A program made the translations under genes and the position numbers. Positions 26,464-34,721 of a stretch of 64,000 nucleotides of DNA are shown piece by piece. The stretch comes from Hohaiivirga grylli (GTDB taxonomy: Bacteria; Pseudomonadota; Alphaproteobacteria; Rhizobiales; Beijerinckiaceae), in the NCBI RefSeq assembly GCF_039655745.1, contig NZ_JBBYXI010000001.1:558001-622000 (forward strand), in the 5' to 3' direction. The notes beneath the pieces are model-generated. The model was given only the letters and a program-made list of their open reading frames with translations. It did not search any database and was not told the origin of the DNA. Each line of letters starts with the position of its first letter. Position 1 is the stretch's first letter.

Positions 26464-26890
26464 TCAGGGCCAGCCTCAAAATTTCGTTCTCTTCATGGCT
26501 GAGATGCTTGAGAAGTTTCTCGCGTATGCACTGATCATGAATAGGGATAGCCTGTACGAGTAGATTGCAGCCCTCCTCAGTCAGCTGAATTGTGAGGCTG
26601 CGTTTATCTTCCGTGCAACCTATCTTGGCGATAAGATTACGTTTGTCCAATCGATCAACAAGTCGACTGATTGCCGGCTGGCTCAAGTGAATACGCTGGG
26701 CAAGGGATGATAGAGGTGCCGATTTCTGAGGCTGGTTATCAAGACAGACGAGCGTATCAAACTCATTGAGGCTGAGTCTGAAATTATATGACAGTGCGCG
26801 CTCAATCTCTGTTGCAATAATGGTATGAGCTTCAGCGAGAGCGCGGAATGCACGTGTACAACCCTCGTAATGTTGTTTGGTTGTTTCCAT
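26423..26890 (-). CDS. MarR-family transcriptional regulator
   Basis: 155 residues from the ATG at 26890, chosen because GGTGAG lies nine bases upstream; an ATG at 26911 has no ribosome site. Winged helix-turn-helix: LAQRIHLSQPAISRLVDRLD and the wing CTEDKRSLTIQLTEEG (about 62-110). It is divergent from the nitroreductase gene and overlaps the 3' end of the DUF2877 gene. It probably represses the nitroreductase and itself. Its position between the two catabolic operons suggests a role in their control too (inference). Confidence 0.9.
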   Translation of the reverse strand: METTKQHYEGCTRAFRALAEAHTIIATEIERALSYNFRLSLNEFDTLVCLDNQPQKSAPLSSLAQRIHLSQPAISRLVDRLDKRNLIAKIGCTEDKRSLTIQLTEEGCNLLVQAIPIHDQCIREKLLKHLSHEENEILRLALIRVIEENAAQTER

Positions 26891-27036
26891 GTGCTGTTGC
26901 TCACCTTTCATGCATTTCAGCTAATTGACAAATATTATATGCATGCGCATAGATATATGGCAATTAAAAATGTTCGGTCAATAGCCCCGTTTTTAATCAT
27001 CAGTTTTGTAAACACTTTCACTAGGCAGGAAAACGA

Positions 27037-27642
27037 ATGAGTAATTCTTTCAAGCACGCTCTTCAGAGCAGACGCAGCGTTTATGCTATCAATGACAAGA
27101 GCCCGATTTCTGATGAGCAGATTCAGGAAATCGTTGATTTCGCACTGATGAATGTTCCATCTGCGTTCAACTCTCAGTCAACACGTCTGGTTCTCCTGCT
27201 TGGTGAACAGCACAAGAAGCTCTGGAATGGAATCGTGATGGATACGCTGCGTGCCATCGTTCCTGCTGAAAACTTTGGTCCAACCGAAGCAAAGATCAAT
27301 TCTTTTGCTGCCGGTTATGGCACAGTACTCTTCTTTGAAGATAATGCTGTTGTTGAAGGTCTGCAGTCCAAGTTTGCCGCCTATGCTGATAACTTCCCAT
27401 TATGGGCACGCGACACATCAGCCATGCACCAGCTGACAATCTGGACATTGCTTGAAGAGGCTGGCCTTGGCGCATCTCTCCAGCATTACAATCCAATCAT
27501 TGATGATCAGGTCAAGGAAACATGGGGCCTTGATAAGAAGTGGCACCTGACATCACAGATGGTATTTGGTGGTATTGTTCAGAAGCCGGAAACAGCTCCT
27601 GAAAAGCAGCCAGTTGAAGATCGTCGTAAGTTCTTCAAATAA
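27037..27642 (+). CDS. nitroreductase-family FMN oxidoreductase
   Basis: 201 residues of the small Hbn1/YdgI-like branch. N-terminal SRRSVYAIND (FMN phosphate contact), VPSAFNSQSTRLVLLLG, and the C-terminal block LEEAGLGASLQHYNPIIDD are characteristic. It reduces nitro groups, quinones or similar acceptors with NAD(P)H. Preceded by AGGAAAACGA near the ATG; divergent from marR, followed by its own terminator. Whether it takes part in the ring chemistry of the island or simply belongs to the MarR stress pair is unclear. Confidence 0.9.
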   Translation: MSNSFKHALQSRRSVYAINDKSPISDEQIQEIVDFALMNVPSAFNSQSTRLVLLLGEQHKKLWNGIVMDTLRAIVPAENFGPTEAKINSFAAGYGTVLFFEDNAVVEGLQSKFAAYADNFPLWARDTSAMHQLTIWTLLEEAGLGASLQHYNPIIDDQVKETWGLDKKWHLTSQMVFGGIVQKPETAPEKQPVEDRRKFFK

Positions 27643-27663
27643 GCTTTTTACAACGGATTATAC

Positions 27664-27697
27664 AACGCGCCGTCATTATTTGCGGCGCGTTTTTTAT
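27664..27697 (+). terminator. intrinsic terminator of the nitroreductase gene
   Basis: AACGCGCCG (27664-27672) and CGGCGCGTT (27683-27691) form a 9-bp stem followed by six to seven T's. It lies just past the convergent pyrE stop. Confidence 0.85.
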
Positions 27698-27698
27698 T

Positions 27699-28364
27699 TT
27701 ACCGGCTGCGTCCACCATGGCGTGTTGACCAATCTACCGGATCACTCAGGAATTTTTCAATTTCTGTGCGATCTTCAGGAGAGATAAATTTGCCGTTATC
27801 AGCGCGCAGAACATCATCCCAGGTAACCATGGCATGCAGCTTGAGGCCAACGTCCTGCAGGCGTGGGCCGGCACTTTTAAAGACATCGTGATAGAAGATT
27901 GTCAGAATATCTTCTAGCTCGGCACCTGCTGCGCGTATACCGCGGGCAAACGCCAGCTTACTGTTTCCGTCAGTTGTCAGGTCATCCATCATCAGAACAC
28001 GCATGCCCTCTACTGAACCACCTTCAACCTGAGCATTCTGTCCAAAGCCAAGAGAGTGCTTACGGACATAACGCATTTTGATATTGAGGCTGTCAGCAAG
28101 CCAGGCACTAAACGGAATACCTGCTGTTTCAGCTCCGATGATGGCATCGAAGTTCTGTGAGCCTAATTCGGATTTGATGAATTCAGTGGCAAGTCTTGTC
28201 ACTGCTTTTCGAGTTTCTGACTCACCTACCAGAAGGCGGACATCAATATAGACGGGGCTCGCCCAGCCTGCAGCCAGAATGAAAGGTTGTTTTTTACTTA
28301 TAAAAATAGCTCCTGTTTGGAGCAGGAGCTGTGCGATTTCGCTACCGATTTCAGATCTTGTCAT
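27699..28364 (-). CDS. pyrE: orotate phosphoribosyltransferase (PyrE-type)
   Basis: Transfers phosphoribose from PRPP to orotate to form OMP. 221 residues from the ATG at 28364, which has GGGAG nine bases upstream; the longer frame to 28403 has no ribosome site. The PRPP loop is VLMMDDLTTDGNSK, and the orotate-side text AGWASPVYIDVRLLV and the flexible RKHSLGFGQNAQVEGG are present. It is the last gene of the minus-strand operon behind an M20 hydrolase and PyrD/PyrK homologues. This could be the cell's only pyrE or a catabolic-operon copy that salvages imported orotate. Confidence 0.9.
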   Translation of the reverse strand: MTRSEIGSEIAQLLLQTGAIFISKKQPFILAAGWASPVYIDVRLLVGESETRKAVTRLATEFIKSELGSQNFDAIIGAETAGIPFSAWLADSLNIKMRYVRKHSLGFGQNAQVEGGSVEGMRVLMMDDLTTDGNSKLAFARGIRAAGAELEDILTIFYHDVFKSAGPRLQDVGLKLHAMVTWDDVLRADNGKFISPEDRTEIEKFLSDPVDWSTRHGGRSR

Positions 28365-28431
28365 GGCTTTATACTCCCAGAGGGATTGTCGTTCATCATC
28401 CATTTGCGGTTGACCGAGCGGCCCAAAGAAT

Positions 28432-28449
28432 CGATGGGCAGAGCCATCG
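28432..28449 (-). promoter_or_regulatory. intercistronic hairpin (M20 hydrolase to pyrE)
   Basis: CGATGG (28432-28437) and CCATCG (28444-28449) pair perfectly over six bases within the 149-base gap. No U-tract. It parallels the hairpins of the plus-strand operon. Confidence 0.4.
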
Positions 28450-28513
28450 TGCTTAGATACACGCAGAATGAGAGAACAACAACCTCTGAAAGGGATAATC
28501 CATTAGTAGGGTG

Positions 28514-29809
28514 TTATTGTAATGCTTCCCTCATTGCAGCGCGCATGACAGCAATACCAACCAGGAAGTCGTCAATCTCCATGGCCTCGTACGGATTATG
28601 TGAGCCATGCTCATTGCGTACAAAGACCATAGCGCTCGGCACACCTGCATTAGAAAAGATAGCCGCATCGTGTCCCGCGCCACTTGGGGTTTCCTCAGGA
28701 GGAATACCAAGATTAACGGCGGCACGTTTTAGACGATCAATCCATTCCGGGTCAAGGACAGCCGGTGCTGAAAATACGCGCCGATCAAGCTTGAATTCAA
28801 CGCCACGTTCTTCACCAATCAGCTGGCATTCGGAGACAAACAGATCATAGAAAGCTTCAAGAGTTTCTGTGTTCTGACTCCTGACTTCAAAGGCAAAACG
28901 CACCAGTCCCGGTATACGGGCAAGGGCGTGTTCGCTTGGGTCTGTTCCCATGACGCCGGATGTGACGACGATATCACGCCCACGTTCCAGCAATGTGCGC
29001 CAGTGGCGGTCAAGGTGCGTGATGAGCTCGGCTGTTGCGAAAACAGAATCGCGGCGCAACCAGCGTGGAACAGTCCCTGAATGACCTGCTTCACCGATAC
29101 ACTCAACACTGCGATGACGGATATTGCCACGGATGCCGGTTACGATTCCGACTGGCAGGTTACGGGCAACAAGGACAGGGCCCTGTTCAATATGCATTTC
29201 AACCCAACCTGCAACGTCCTTAGGATCAAGAAGCGGGATACCCTTCTCGATTTTGTCGACGTCCATGCCAACTTCGCGCATGCACTCGCCCATAGTCTTG
29301 CCAGTGGTGTTATCTTTGATCGCAAGATCAGCAGGGGTGAGCATGCCAAACAGGGCACATGACCCCATATAGGCTTTGCCAAAGCGGGCACTCTCTTCAC
29401 CACGAAGGGCATAGAGCTTGAGATTCCGGCGTGGCTTAAAACCTTCTTCCTTGAAACGGGCAAGAATAGCCAGACCAGCAACAATGCCTGCTCCACCGTC
29501 AAAATTACCACCTTGTGGGACCGAGTCGATGTGTGACCCACATGCAAGAAATGGCAGATCAGGCTCTGAGCCTTCGAGGGTGACGATGAGGTTCTGGCCC
29601 CCATCATATTCAGTTGGAAAGCCGAGTTCCTGAGCCTTTTTTTCAATAATCTGCAGCGCTTTTGTTTCAAGCTCTGAAAAAGCAAGACGCGTAATGCCGA
29701 CACCGTCAAAGCTCAGGTCTTTTAAAGCAGCAAACAGTTCTTCAGAAAGCTGGCGGTCGCCCTCATCTTCAATCCTGTAATTATGCTGCTCTGTTTTATT
29801 CTCAGTCAT
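28514..29809 (-). CDS. M20-family Zn-dependent N-carbamoyl-amino-acid/allantoate hydrolase
   Basis: 431 residues from the ATG at 29809, which overlaps the PyrD-like stop by eight bases (translational coupling). Dinuclear-metal signatures of the HyuC/AllC/beta-ureidopropionase branch of M20: GSHIDSVPQGGNFDGGAGI, GEESARFG, EMHIEQGPVL, SGAGHDA and NEHGSHNPYE. Enzymes of this branch remove the carbamoyl group from ureido acids or open allantoate, giving CO2 and NH3. After ring reduction by PyrD/K and ring opening, an N-carbamoyl acid is the expected intermediate, so this is a good fit for the hydrolytic last step. It could also compete with the phosphorolytic FdrA-type route. Confidence 0.9.
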   Translation of the reverse strand: MTENKTEQHNYRIEDEGDRQLSEELFAALKDLSFDGVGITRLAFSELETKALQIIEKKAQELGFPTEYDGGQNLIVTLEGSEPDLPFLACGSHIDSVPQGGNFDGGAGIVAGLAILARFKEEGFKPRRNLKLYALRGEESARFGKAYMGSCALFGMLTPADLAIKDNTTGKTMGECMREVGMDVDKIEKGIPLLDPKDVAGWVEMHIEQGPVLVARNLPVGIVTGIRGNIRHRSVECIGEAGHSGTVPRWLRRDSVFATAELITHLDRHWRTLLERGRDIVVTSGVMGTDPSEHALARIPGLVRFAFEVRSQNTETLEAFYDLFVSECQLIGEERGVEFKLDRRVFSAPAVLDPEWIDRLKRAAVNLGIPPEETPSGAGHDAAIFSNAGVPSAMVFVRNEHGSHNPYEAMEIDDFLVGIAVMRAAMREALQ

Positions 29810-30767
29810 TCTTGGGATCCACCCATGCAAGATCGGGTTCGTCAGCTTCTTCTGTGACAACACCATGGATAAGATCACTCACCCGTGGAATACCGCGATG
29901 TAAGCAGAAAGTCTCCAAGCCTTCAATGACAGATATCATCGCCGTTGGCTGAAGGAAGGTTGCGGTTCCAACCTGCACGGCACTGGCACCTGCCAGCATA
30001 TACTCGGCAGCGTCATCTGCCGTTGATATGCCACCACAACCAATCACCGGTATCTTGACTGTTCTGGCGCACTGGAAGACCTGACGCAGGATGATCGGCT
30101 TGATTGCCGGGCCGGACAGACCGCCCATGATGTTCCCCAGACATGGTTTAAAAGTCTGGAGGTCAATCGCCATGGAAAGGATGGTGTTGGCAACGACGAC
30201 CGCATCTGCACCGGCAGCTTCAGTGGCCCGGGCAATTTCTGCAATGTCACCAACATTCGGGGTCAGCTTGACCCAAAGTGGCAGATCAGTTGCTTCACGC
30301 AGGGCACGGGTCACGCGTTCGGCAGATGCCGCCTGCATGGCAAAGGCCTTGCCATCTTCTTCAATGTTCGGGCAGGAGATATTGGCTTCAAGGGCCGCGA
30401 CACCTGCCATGCTCATTTCGCTTGCAAGACTGGCAAAACCCTCAGCCGTAGGTGCAGAGATACTCACCACAAGTGGGGTATCATAGGGTGCATAATACGG
30501 CATGGTTTCGTTGACAAAATAATCCACGCCCTTGGAGGGGATACCAATCGCATTGATCATGCTGCCCGGGCGTTCAACGACACGCGGCATCGGATTGCCT
30601 GTGCGAAGTTCCCGTGTAATTGTCTTCGTAACCATGGCGCCGAGGCGGTTGAAATCCATGGTCTTTTCAAGACCCTCAGCAAATGTGCCGGAGGCGGGCA
30701 TGACGGGATTGCGTAGTGTCAGGCCGCCAACCTTTACAGTCATATCGACTTTGTTGCGCTGCTTCAT
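29802..30767 (-). CDS. pyrD: dihydroorotate dehydrogenase-like protein, class 1B
   Basis: 321-residue FMN TIM-barrel protein. The active-site base is Cys132 in NISCPN, as in soluble class 1 enzymes (membrane class 2 uses Ser), and FMN contacts are GGLSGPAIKP and IGCGGIS. Its start overlaps the stop of the PyrK-like gene by 4 bases (ATGA), with GGAGG seven bases upstream, as expected for a 1B complex with PyrK. Such complexes interconvert orotate and dihydroorotate with NAD(H) and can run reductively in orotate fermenters; dihydropyrimidine dehydrogenases are relatives. The operon context favours a catabolic, reductive role (inference). Confidence 0.9.
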   Translation of the reverse strand: MKQRNKVDMTVKVGGLTLRNPVMPASGTFAEGLEKTMDFNRLGAMVTKTITRELRTGNPMPRVVERPGSMINAIGIPSKGVDYFVNETMPYYAPYDTPLVVSISAPTAEGFASLASEMSMAGVAALEANISCPNIEEDGKAFAMQAASAERVTRALREATDLPLWVKLTPNVGDIAEIARATEAAGADAVVVANTILSMAIDLQTFKPCLGNIMGGLSGPAIKPIILRQVFQCARTVKIPVIGCGGISTADDAAEYMLAGASAVQVGTATFLQPTAMISVIEGLETFCLHRGIPRVSDLIHGVVTEEADEPDLAWVDPKND

Positions 30768-31600
30768 GGAAGAGCCTCCATCAAATCGAATACCGGACCA
30801 TCCCAGCAGACCCGACGACTGACAATATCACCATTGACGTTGAAGTCGCGAACGCAACAATGGCAAAGGCCAATACCACAGGCCATCTGTTGTTCCATGG
30901 CAACCTGACCGGGCAGTGAAAACTCACTGGCAAGACGTTGCTGAACGCGCATCAGACGGCTGGAGCCACAGGTGAAGAATGCATCACAACGACCATCTGC
31001 AACAAGCTGGCGCAGAATGCGTTCAACATTGGCTGGTCCGCTGGTAGATTCAGAATCTGTCACTGTAATGACGTCTGCACCCTGCAGTTTGAACAGATCA
31101 ACAGACACCAGAAGCTCCGGGCGGCGGGCACTGAAGACGGCAGTCACACCAATGCCCATAGCTTTGGCAGCTTCTGCAAGCGGGGCCAGCGTTGCAAGGC
31201 CTGCACCGCGGCCAACGGCAACAATATGCTTCCATGAAGGATCAAGGGTAAAGCCAACACCAAGTGGGCCCATGATGTCGAGCTTATCGCCATGCTTCAG
31301 GGTTGCAAGTCCGCGTGTTCCTGCACCCGTGACCTTGTAGAGGAATTCAACCTGTTTCTTGATCGGACTAACACCATAAAGGCTCATAGGACGACGCAAG
31401 AATGGATGTTCACCTGCAGGAGCTGGACAAAGAAGCTGGAAAAACTGCCCCGGAACAGCCGATGCTGAAATGTCGCTACAGTTAACAACCATATGACGAT
31501 ATTCAGCATTGACTGCGGTGTTCGATACAACTTCAGCCAGCTCTGCTGTGACACTTGCCTGCCAGGCTGGGTTTTTATTGTGTTCAGCAGAGTTGGTCAT
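30764..31600 (-). CDS. pyrK: PyrK-like FAD/[2Fe-2S] electron-transfer subunit
   Basis: 278 residues. FAD domain with RRPMSLY (about 70-76) and GAGTRGL, NAD domain with VGRGAGLATLAPLA, and the C-terminal [2Fe-2S] ligands Cys241, Cys246, Cys249 and Cys265 (ACGIGLCHCC...VCWDGPVF), in the usual C-x4-C-x2-C-x(n)-C spacing. It passes electrons between NAD(H) and the FMN of the PyrD partner. It lies 14 bases after the MFS gene and overlaps pyrD by 4 bases, so it belongs to one transcript. A PyrD/K pair in this kind of bacterium is notable because class 2 PyrD is usual in alphaproteobacteria. Confidence 0.92.
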   Translation of the reverse strand: MTNSAEHNKNPAWQASVTAELAEVVSNTAVNAEYRHMVVNCSDISASAVPGQFFQLLCPAPAGEHPFLRRPMSLYGVSPIKKQVEFLYKVTGAGTRGLATLKHGDKLDIMGPLGVGFTLDPSWKHIVAVGRGAGLATLAPLAEAAKAMGIGVTAVFSARRPELLVSVDLFKLQGADVITVTDSESTSGPANVERILRQLVADGRCDAFFTCGSSRLMRVQQRLASEFSLPGQVAMEQQMACGIGLCHCCVRDFNVNGDIVSRRVCWDGPVFDLMEALP

Positions 31601-31614
31601 GTTTTTGATTTACC

Positions 31615-32895
31615 TTATGACAGTTCGGCGCCGCGGCGTTCTGGGATAAGGAACCACATTGCGATAAGGTCAACGATATAGAGAGCGGATAGCATTGCGA
31701 TTGCTGTGCTGAAGCCCCACTGCATGGCGATGAAGCCGACGACAACAGGACCAAAACCACCAACACCACGACCGATATTGAACAGAACATTCTGAGCTGT
31801 TGCGCGAGCAGATGTTGGGTAGAGTTCGCTGATGAGGGCACCATAGCCGCCAAGCATACCGTTGACGAAGAAGCCCATGATTGCACCAACAATCAGCAGA
31901 GCTGTTGCGTCGCTGAGAGTTGAATAGATCAAGATCATGATCGCTGACATGATCATGTAACCAAAGAAGGCTGGACGACGACCTACGCGGTCAGCAATGT
32001 GGCCGAATGCGAAGATACCAATGGCCATGCCGATGATTGTGACAGAAGTCCAGATGCCGGATTTCGTCAGATCAAAGCCAAAAGTTTTAGCCAGATAGTT
32101 TGGCATCCAGATCATCACGCCATAATAGCCAAAGTTCTGGACTGAGCAGAGAATAACCATACCAAGACTGATTTTGGTTGTTTCCTTGTCCTTGACCAGA
32201 AGGTGAAGAGCAGATTCCTTTGGAGCATTCTTCGTATTTTTGACGAATACTTCTGGCTCATGCAGTGAGTAGCGGATGAAGTAGGCTGCAACAGCTGGCA
32301 GAACGCCGATAGCAAACATCCAGCGCCAGCCAATGGCAGGAAGGAGAATTGGTGTCAGCATCGCGGCCATCAGAACACCAAGCTGCCAGCCAAGACCGAC
32401 GTATGAAGATGCACGGGCACGCTTTGAGGCTGGCCATGCTTCCGCAACAAGGGCCATACCAATACCAAACTCACCACCGAGCCCAAGGCCTGCAATGGTA
32501 CGGTAAAGAAGGAGATCCCAGTAACCCTGAGCAAGAGCACACATACCGGTAAAGACGGCGAACAGAACAATTGTCCATGTCAGAACGCGAATACGGCCGA
32601 TCCGATCTGAGAGCATACCGAAAACAACGCCACCGATAACGGCACCAATCAGTGTTGCAGTTACAAGGGATGTGCTCTGCGCAGGCGATAAGGCGAGGTC
32701 TGCTGAGATTGCTGTGAGCATAAAGCCAAGGATCATAAGGTCGAAGCCATCCATGGCATAACCCAGTGCTGATCCCCATAAGGCTTTCATTGCTTTGCTG
32801 TCGACGACATCTGAAGATGCCGGATTGCCCGAGGCATTAATCTGATCGTTGCCCACGCGTTCAGTCCTTCCATAATAGTCAGGCACAGAAAACAA
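31615..32895 (-). CDS. MFS transporter, aromatic acid:H+ symporter type
   Basis: 426 residues, 12 predicted helices. The first helix AMDGFDLMILGFMLTAI contains the DGFD motif typical of aromatic-acid/H+ symporters, followed by GMLSDRIGR (loop 2-3) and GHIADRVGRRPAFF (loop 8-9). First gene of the minus-strand operon; it probably imports the cyclic acid that the operon degrades, and orotate would fit both the transporter family (acidic ring) and the enzymes (inference). A shorter start at an internal Met (MKALWGS) is possible. Confidence 0.87.
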   Translation of the reverse strand: MFSVPDYYGRTERVGNDQINASGNPASSDVVDSKAMKALWGSALGYAMDGFDLMILGFMLTAISADLALSPAQSTSLVTATLIGAVIGGVVFGMLSDRIGRIRVLTWTIVLFAVFTGMCALAQGYWDLLLYRTIAGLGLGGEFGIGMALVAEAWPASKRARASSYVGLGWQLGVLMAAMLTPILLPAIGWRWMFAIGVLPAVAAYFIRYSLHEPEVFVKNTKNAPKESALHLLVKDKETTKISLGMVILCSVQNFGYYGVMIWMPNYLAKTFGFDLTKSGIWTSVTIIGMAIGIFAFGHIADRVGRRPAFFGYMIMSAIMILIYSTLSDATALLIVGAIMGFFVNGMLGGYGALISELYPTSARATAQNVLFNIGRGVGGFGPVVVGFIAMQWGFSTAIAMLSALYIVDLIAMWFLIPERRGAELS

Positions 32896-33302
32896 GTAGG
32901 CGTAGCCGTTTTGGTTCTGGCCTGTAACTGCGTTACTAGGTCAATAGAGCGATCGCTCTCCCAAAAGGCTTTTAAACCGGGCCAATAGTGTTATACCGCG
33001 ACCCCCCGCGGGAGAGATGCCATACCGCCGAATTGTGACCCCCGACGAATTGCACAAAAGTATGTTTATGGTGACCAAAACCCGATTGCAATCACTATCT
33101 AGACATTATGCGTATGCGACAGATGCACGCTTGTGCAATAATGTTGTGCTTTTGCTGCAATTTTAGGCGTTTTCGTGCGTAAAAATACGAATTAAGTATA
33201 TTTCGTGCGTGAAACGATAATCAGTTTGCCGTTTTCTTTGCATAAATGTAGAAATGGCACGAGTTAACCAAATCCTCGAAAATCTGTTTAAGGACACCAT
33301 TA
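32896..33302. promoter_or_regulatory. divergent regulatory region, MFS operon and sapC-like gene
   Basis: 407 bases without a gene. It holds a 12-bp palindrome GAGCGATCGCTC (32947-32958), a 10-bp palindrome GATTGCAATC (33084-33093) and a direct repeat TTTCGTGCGT at 33171-33180 and 33201-33210, exactly 30 bases (three helical turns) apart. These look like binding sites for at least two proteins. Confidence 0.5.
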
Positions 33303-34061
33303 ATGTCTCCCGTCATGCTGTTTTACAAAGATGTCCAGGTTCTTTCCCGTGATGAACATCGGGATCTGCGTCTTAAGGGTTCCGAGGGGTTTGATTTTGC
33401 AGCCAATACCCATTGGTTGCCTGTTGCTGGTACGGAATTCGCGTCGGCCTGCCGTTCTTACCCTATTGTTTTTGTCAGTGAGGGCAGTGGGGCAGATGAA
33501 AAAATAACGGCTATTCTGCTTGTCGGACTACAGCAGGGCTCAAACGATTACGTTGATAATGAAAAGCATTGGCATCCGGGTGCCTATCTGCCAGCTTTTG
33601 TTCGGCGATACCCATTTGCTCTTGCTGTGCCGGGTCCAAACGATGAGGGCGGAAAAGGCGACTTTATGGTTTGTTTTGATGCAAGCTTTGCCGGGTTTAA
33701 TATGGAAGAGGGCGCCCATATTTTCAATGAAGACGGTACGGCTAGTGAATTACTCGAAGGGGTCGTGGAGTTCATGAACGGTTTTCAGAATGATCTGGCG
33801 GAAACCAAGAAGTTCGTTGATGAGCTGCGTAGACTGGACTTGCTGGAACGTCGCTCTGCTGAAGTTCGTGGTTCCAATGGCCGCCTTTTCAAAGTTGATG
33901 ATATTCTGGTTGTCAACGAAAAGAAATTTAATGAATTGAGTGATGCTGAAGTCGGGAAACTGCACAGGCAGCATTATATGGGCTGGATTTATGCCCATCT
34001 GATGTCTCTGTCTAACTTGCCGCTTCTGGTTGATCTGCATCGCGGCAAGAAAGGCGAATAA
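33303..34061 (+). CDS. SapC-family protein
   Basis: 252 residues matching the SapC family (S-layer-associated/peptide-related proteins of unknown mechanism): FYKDVQVLSRDEHRDLRLKG at the N-terminus, HWLPVAGTEFASACRSYPIVF, and WHPGAYLPAFVRRYPFAL are family hallmarks. No signal peptide. It is followed after eight bases by an acetyltransferase gene, so they are probably co-transcribed. Function unknown beyond the family name. Confidence 0.87.
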   Translation: MSPVMLFYKDVQVLSRDEHRDLRLKGSEGFDFAANTHWLPVAGTEFASACRSYPIVFVSEGSGADEKITAILLVGLQQGSNDYVDNEKHWHPGAYLPAFVRRYPFALAVPGPNDEGGKGDFMVCFDASFAGFNMEEGAHIFNEDGTASELLEGVVEFMNGFQNDLAETKKFVDELRRLDLLERRSAEVRGSNGRLFKVDDILVVNEKKFNELSDAEVGKLHRQHYMGWIYAHLMSLSNLPLLVDLHRGKKGE

Positions 34062-34069
34062 GAAATTCG

Positions 34070-34597
34070 ATGTCCTCAAACGAGTTTCGCATTCGTAAAA
34101 CTGAGGTGGGAGATGCCTTTTATCTACCACCTGTCGAACGCTCAGCCGGTCAGGTTTTTAAGAGCATTCCTGAGCTCGCATTCATCGCAGATGATCAGAT
34201 AACAGATGTTGCAGGCCATCTAGCCGCTATTGATGCGGGAAAGTCATGGGTTGCCATCAATATCAGCGACAGCAGTATCATAGGCTTTCTGGTCGGAGAG
34301 CAAATTGGTGCTGATTTATATATTGGTGAGTTTTCTGTTGCTGCTCCATGGCAGGGGCAGGGAGTTGGTCGGGCTTTGCTGAAACAGGTTATGCTGGAAG
34401 CAAAGAGAGAGGGCTTCTCACGTTTGACCCTGACGACATTCCGAGATGTTTTATGGAACGGGCCATTTTATGGGAAACTCGGGTTCGTAATCCTCTCTAG
34501 CGAAAATACAGATGCTTATTTGCGTGATACGCTTAGAGCCGAAGCAGAACATGGTATACCTGTAGAGCAGCGCTGTGCCATGGCCCTGAAGCTCTAA
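34070..34597 (+). CDS. GNAT-family N-acetyltransferase
   Basis: 175 residues. The acetyl-CoA motif is FSVAAPWQGQGVGRALLKQV (about 86-105), followed by LTLTTFRDVLWNGPFYGKLGF, the typical GNAT C-terminal half where the substrate sits. Related enzymes acetylate small amines or protein N-termini; the target is not known. Nearly adjacent to the SapC-like gene. Confidence 0.87.
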   Translation: MSSNEFRIRKTEVGDAFYLPPVERSAGQVFKSIPELAFIADDQITDVAGHLAAIDAGKSWVAINISDSSIIGFLVGEQIGADLYIGEFSVAAPWQGQGVGRALLKQVMLEAKREGFSRLTLTTFRDVLWNGPFYGKLGFVILSSENTDAYLRDTLRAEAEHGIPVEQRCAMALKL

Positions 34598-34721
34598 TCG
34601 GTATTTATCTCGAAGTTTCCAACCTTAGTTCTTGTCTGCGGCTTTTGTTAAAACTGGGCATGCGTTATGCATAAAGCTACAGGTCTATTTGGCGGAAGCC
34701 TCAGTCGCAGGAAAAGAATTT

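Noticed and set aside
32947..32958. GCGATCGC inside the palindrome, resembling the cyanobacterial HIP1 element
   Set aside because: Occurrence here looks like coincidence; HIP1 is meaningful only when highly repeated in cyanobacterial genomes.
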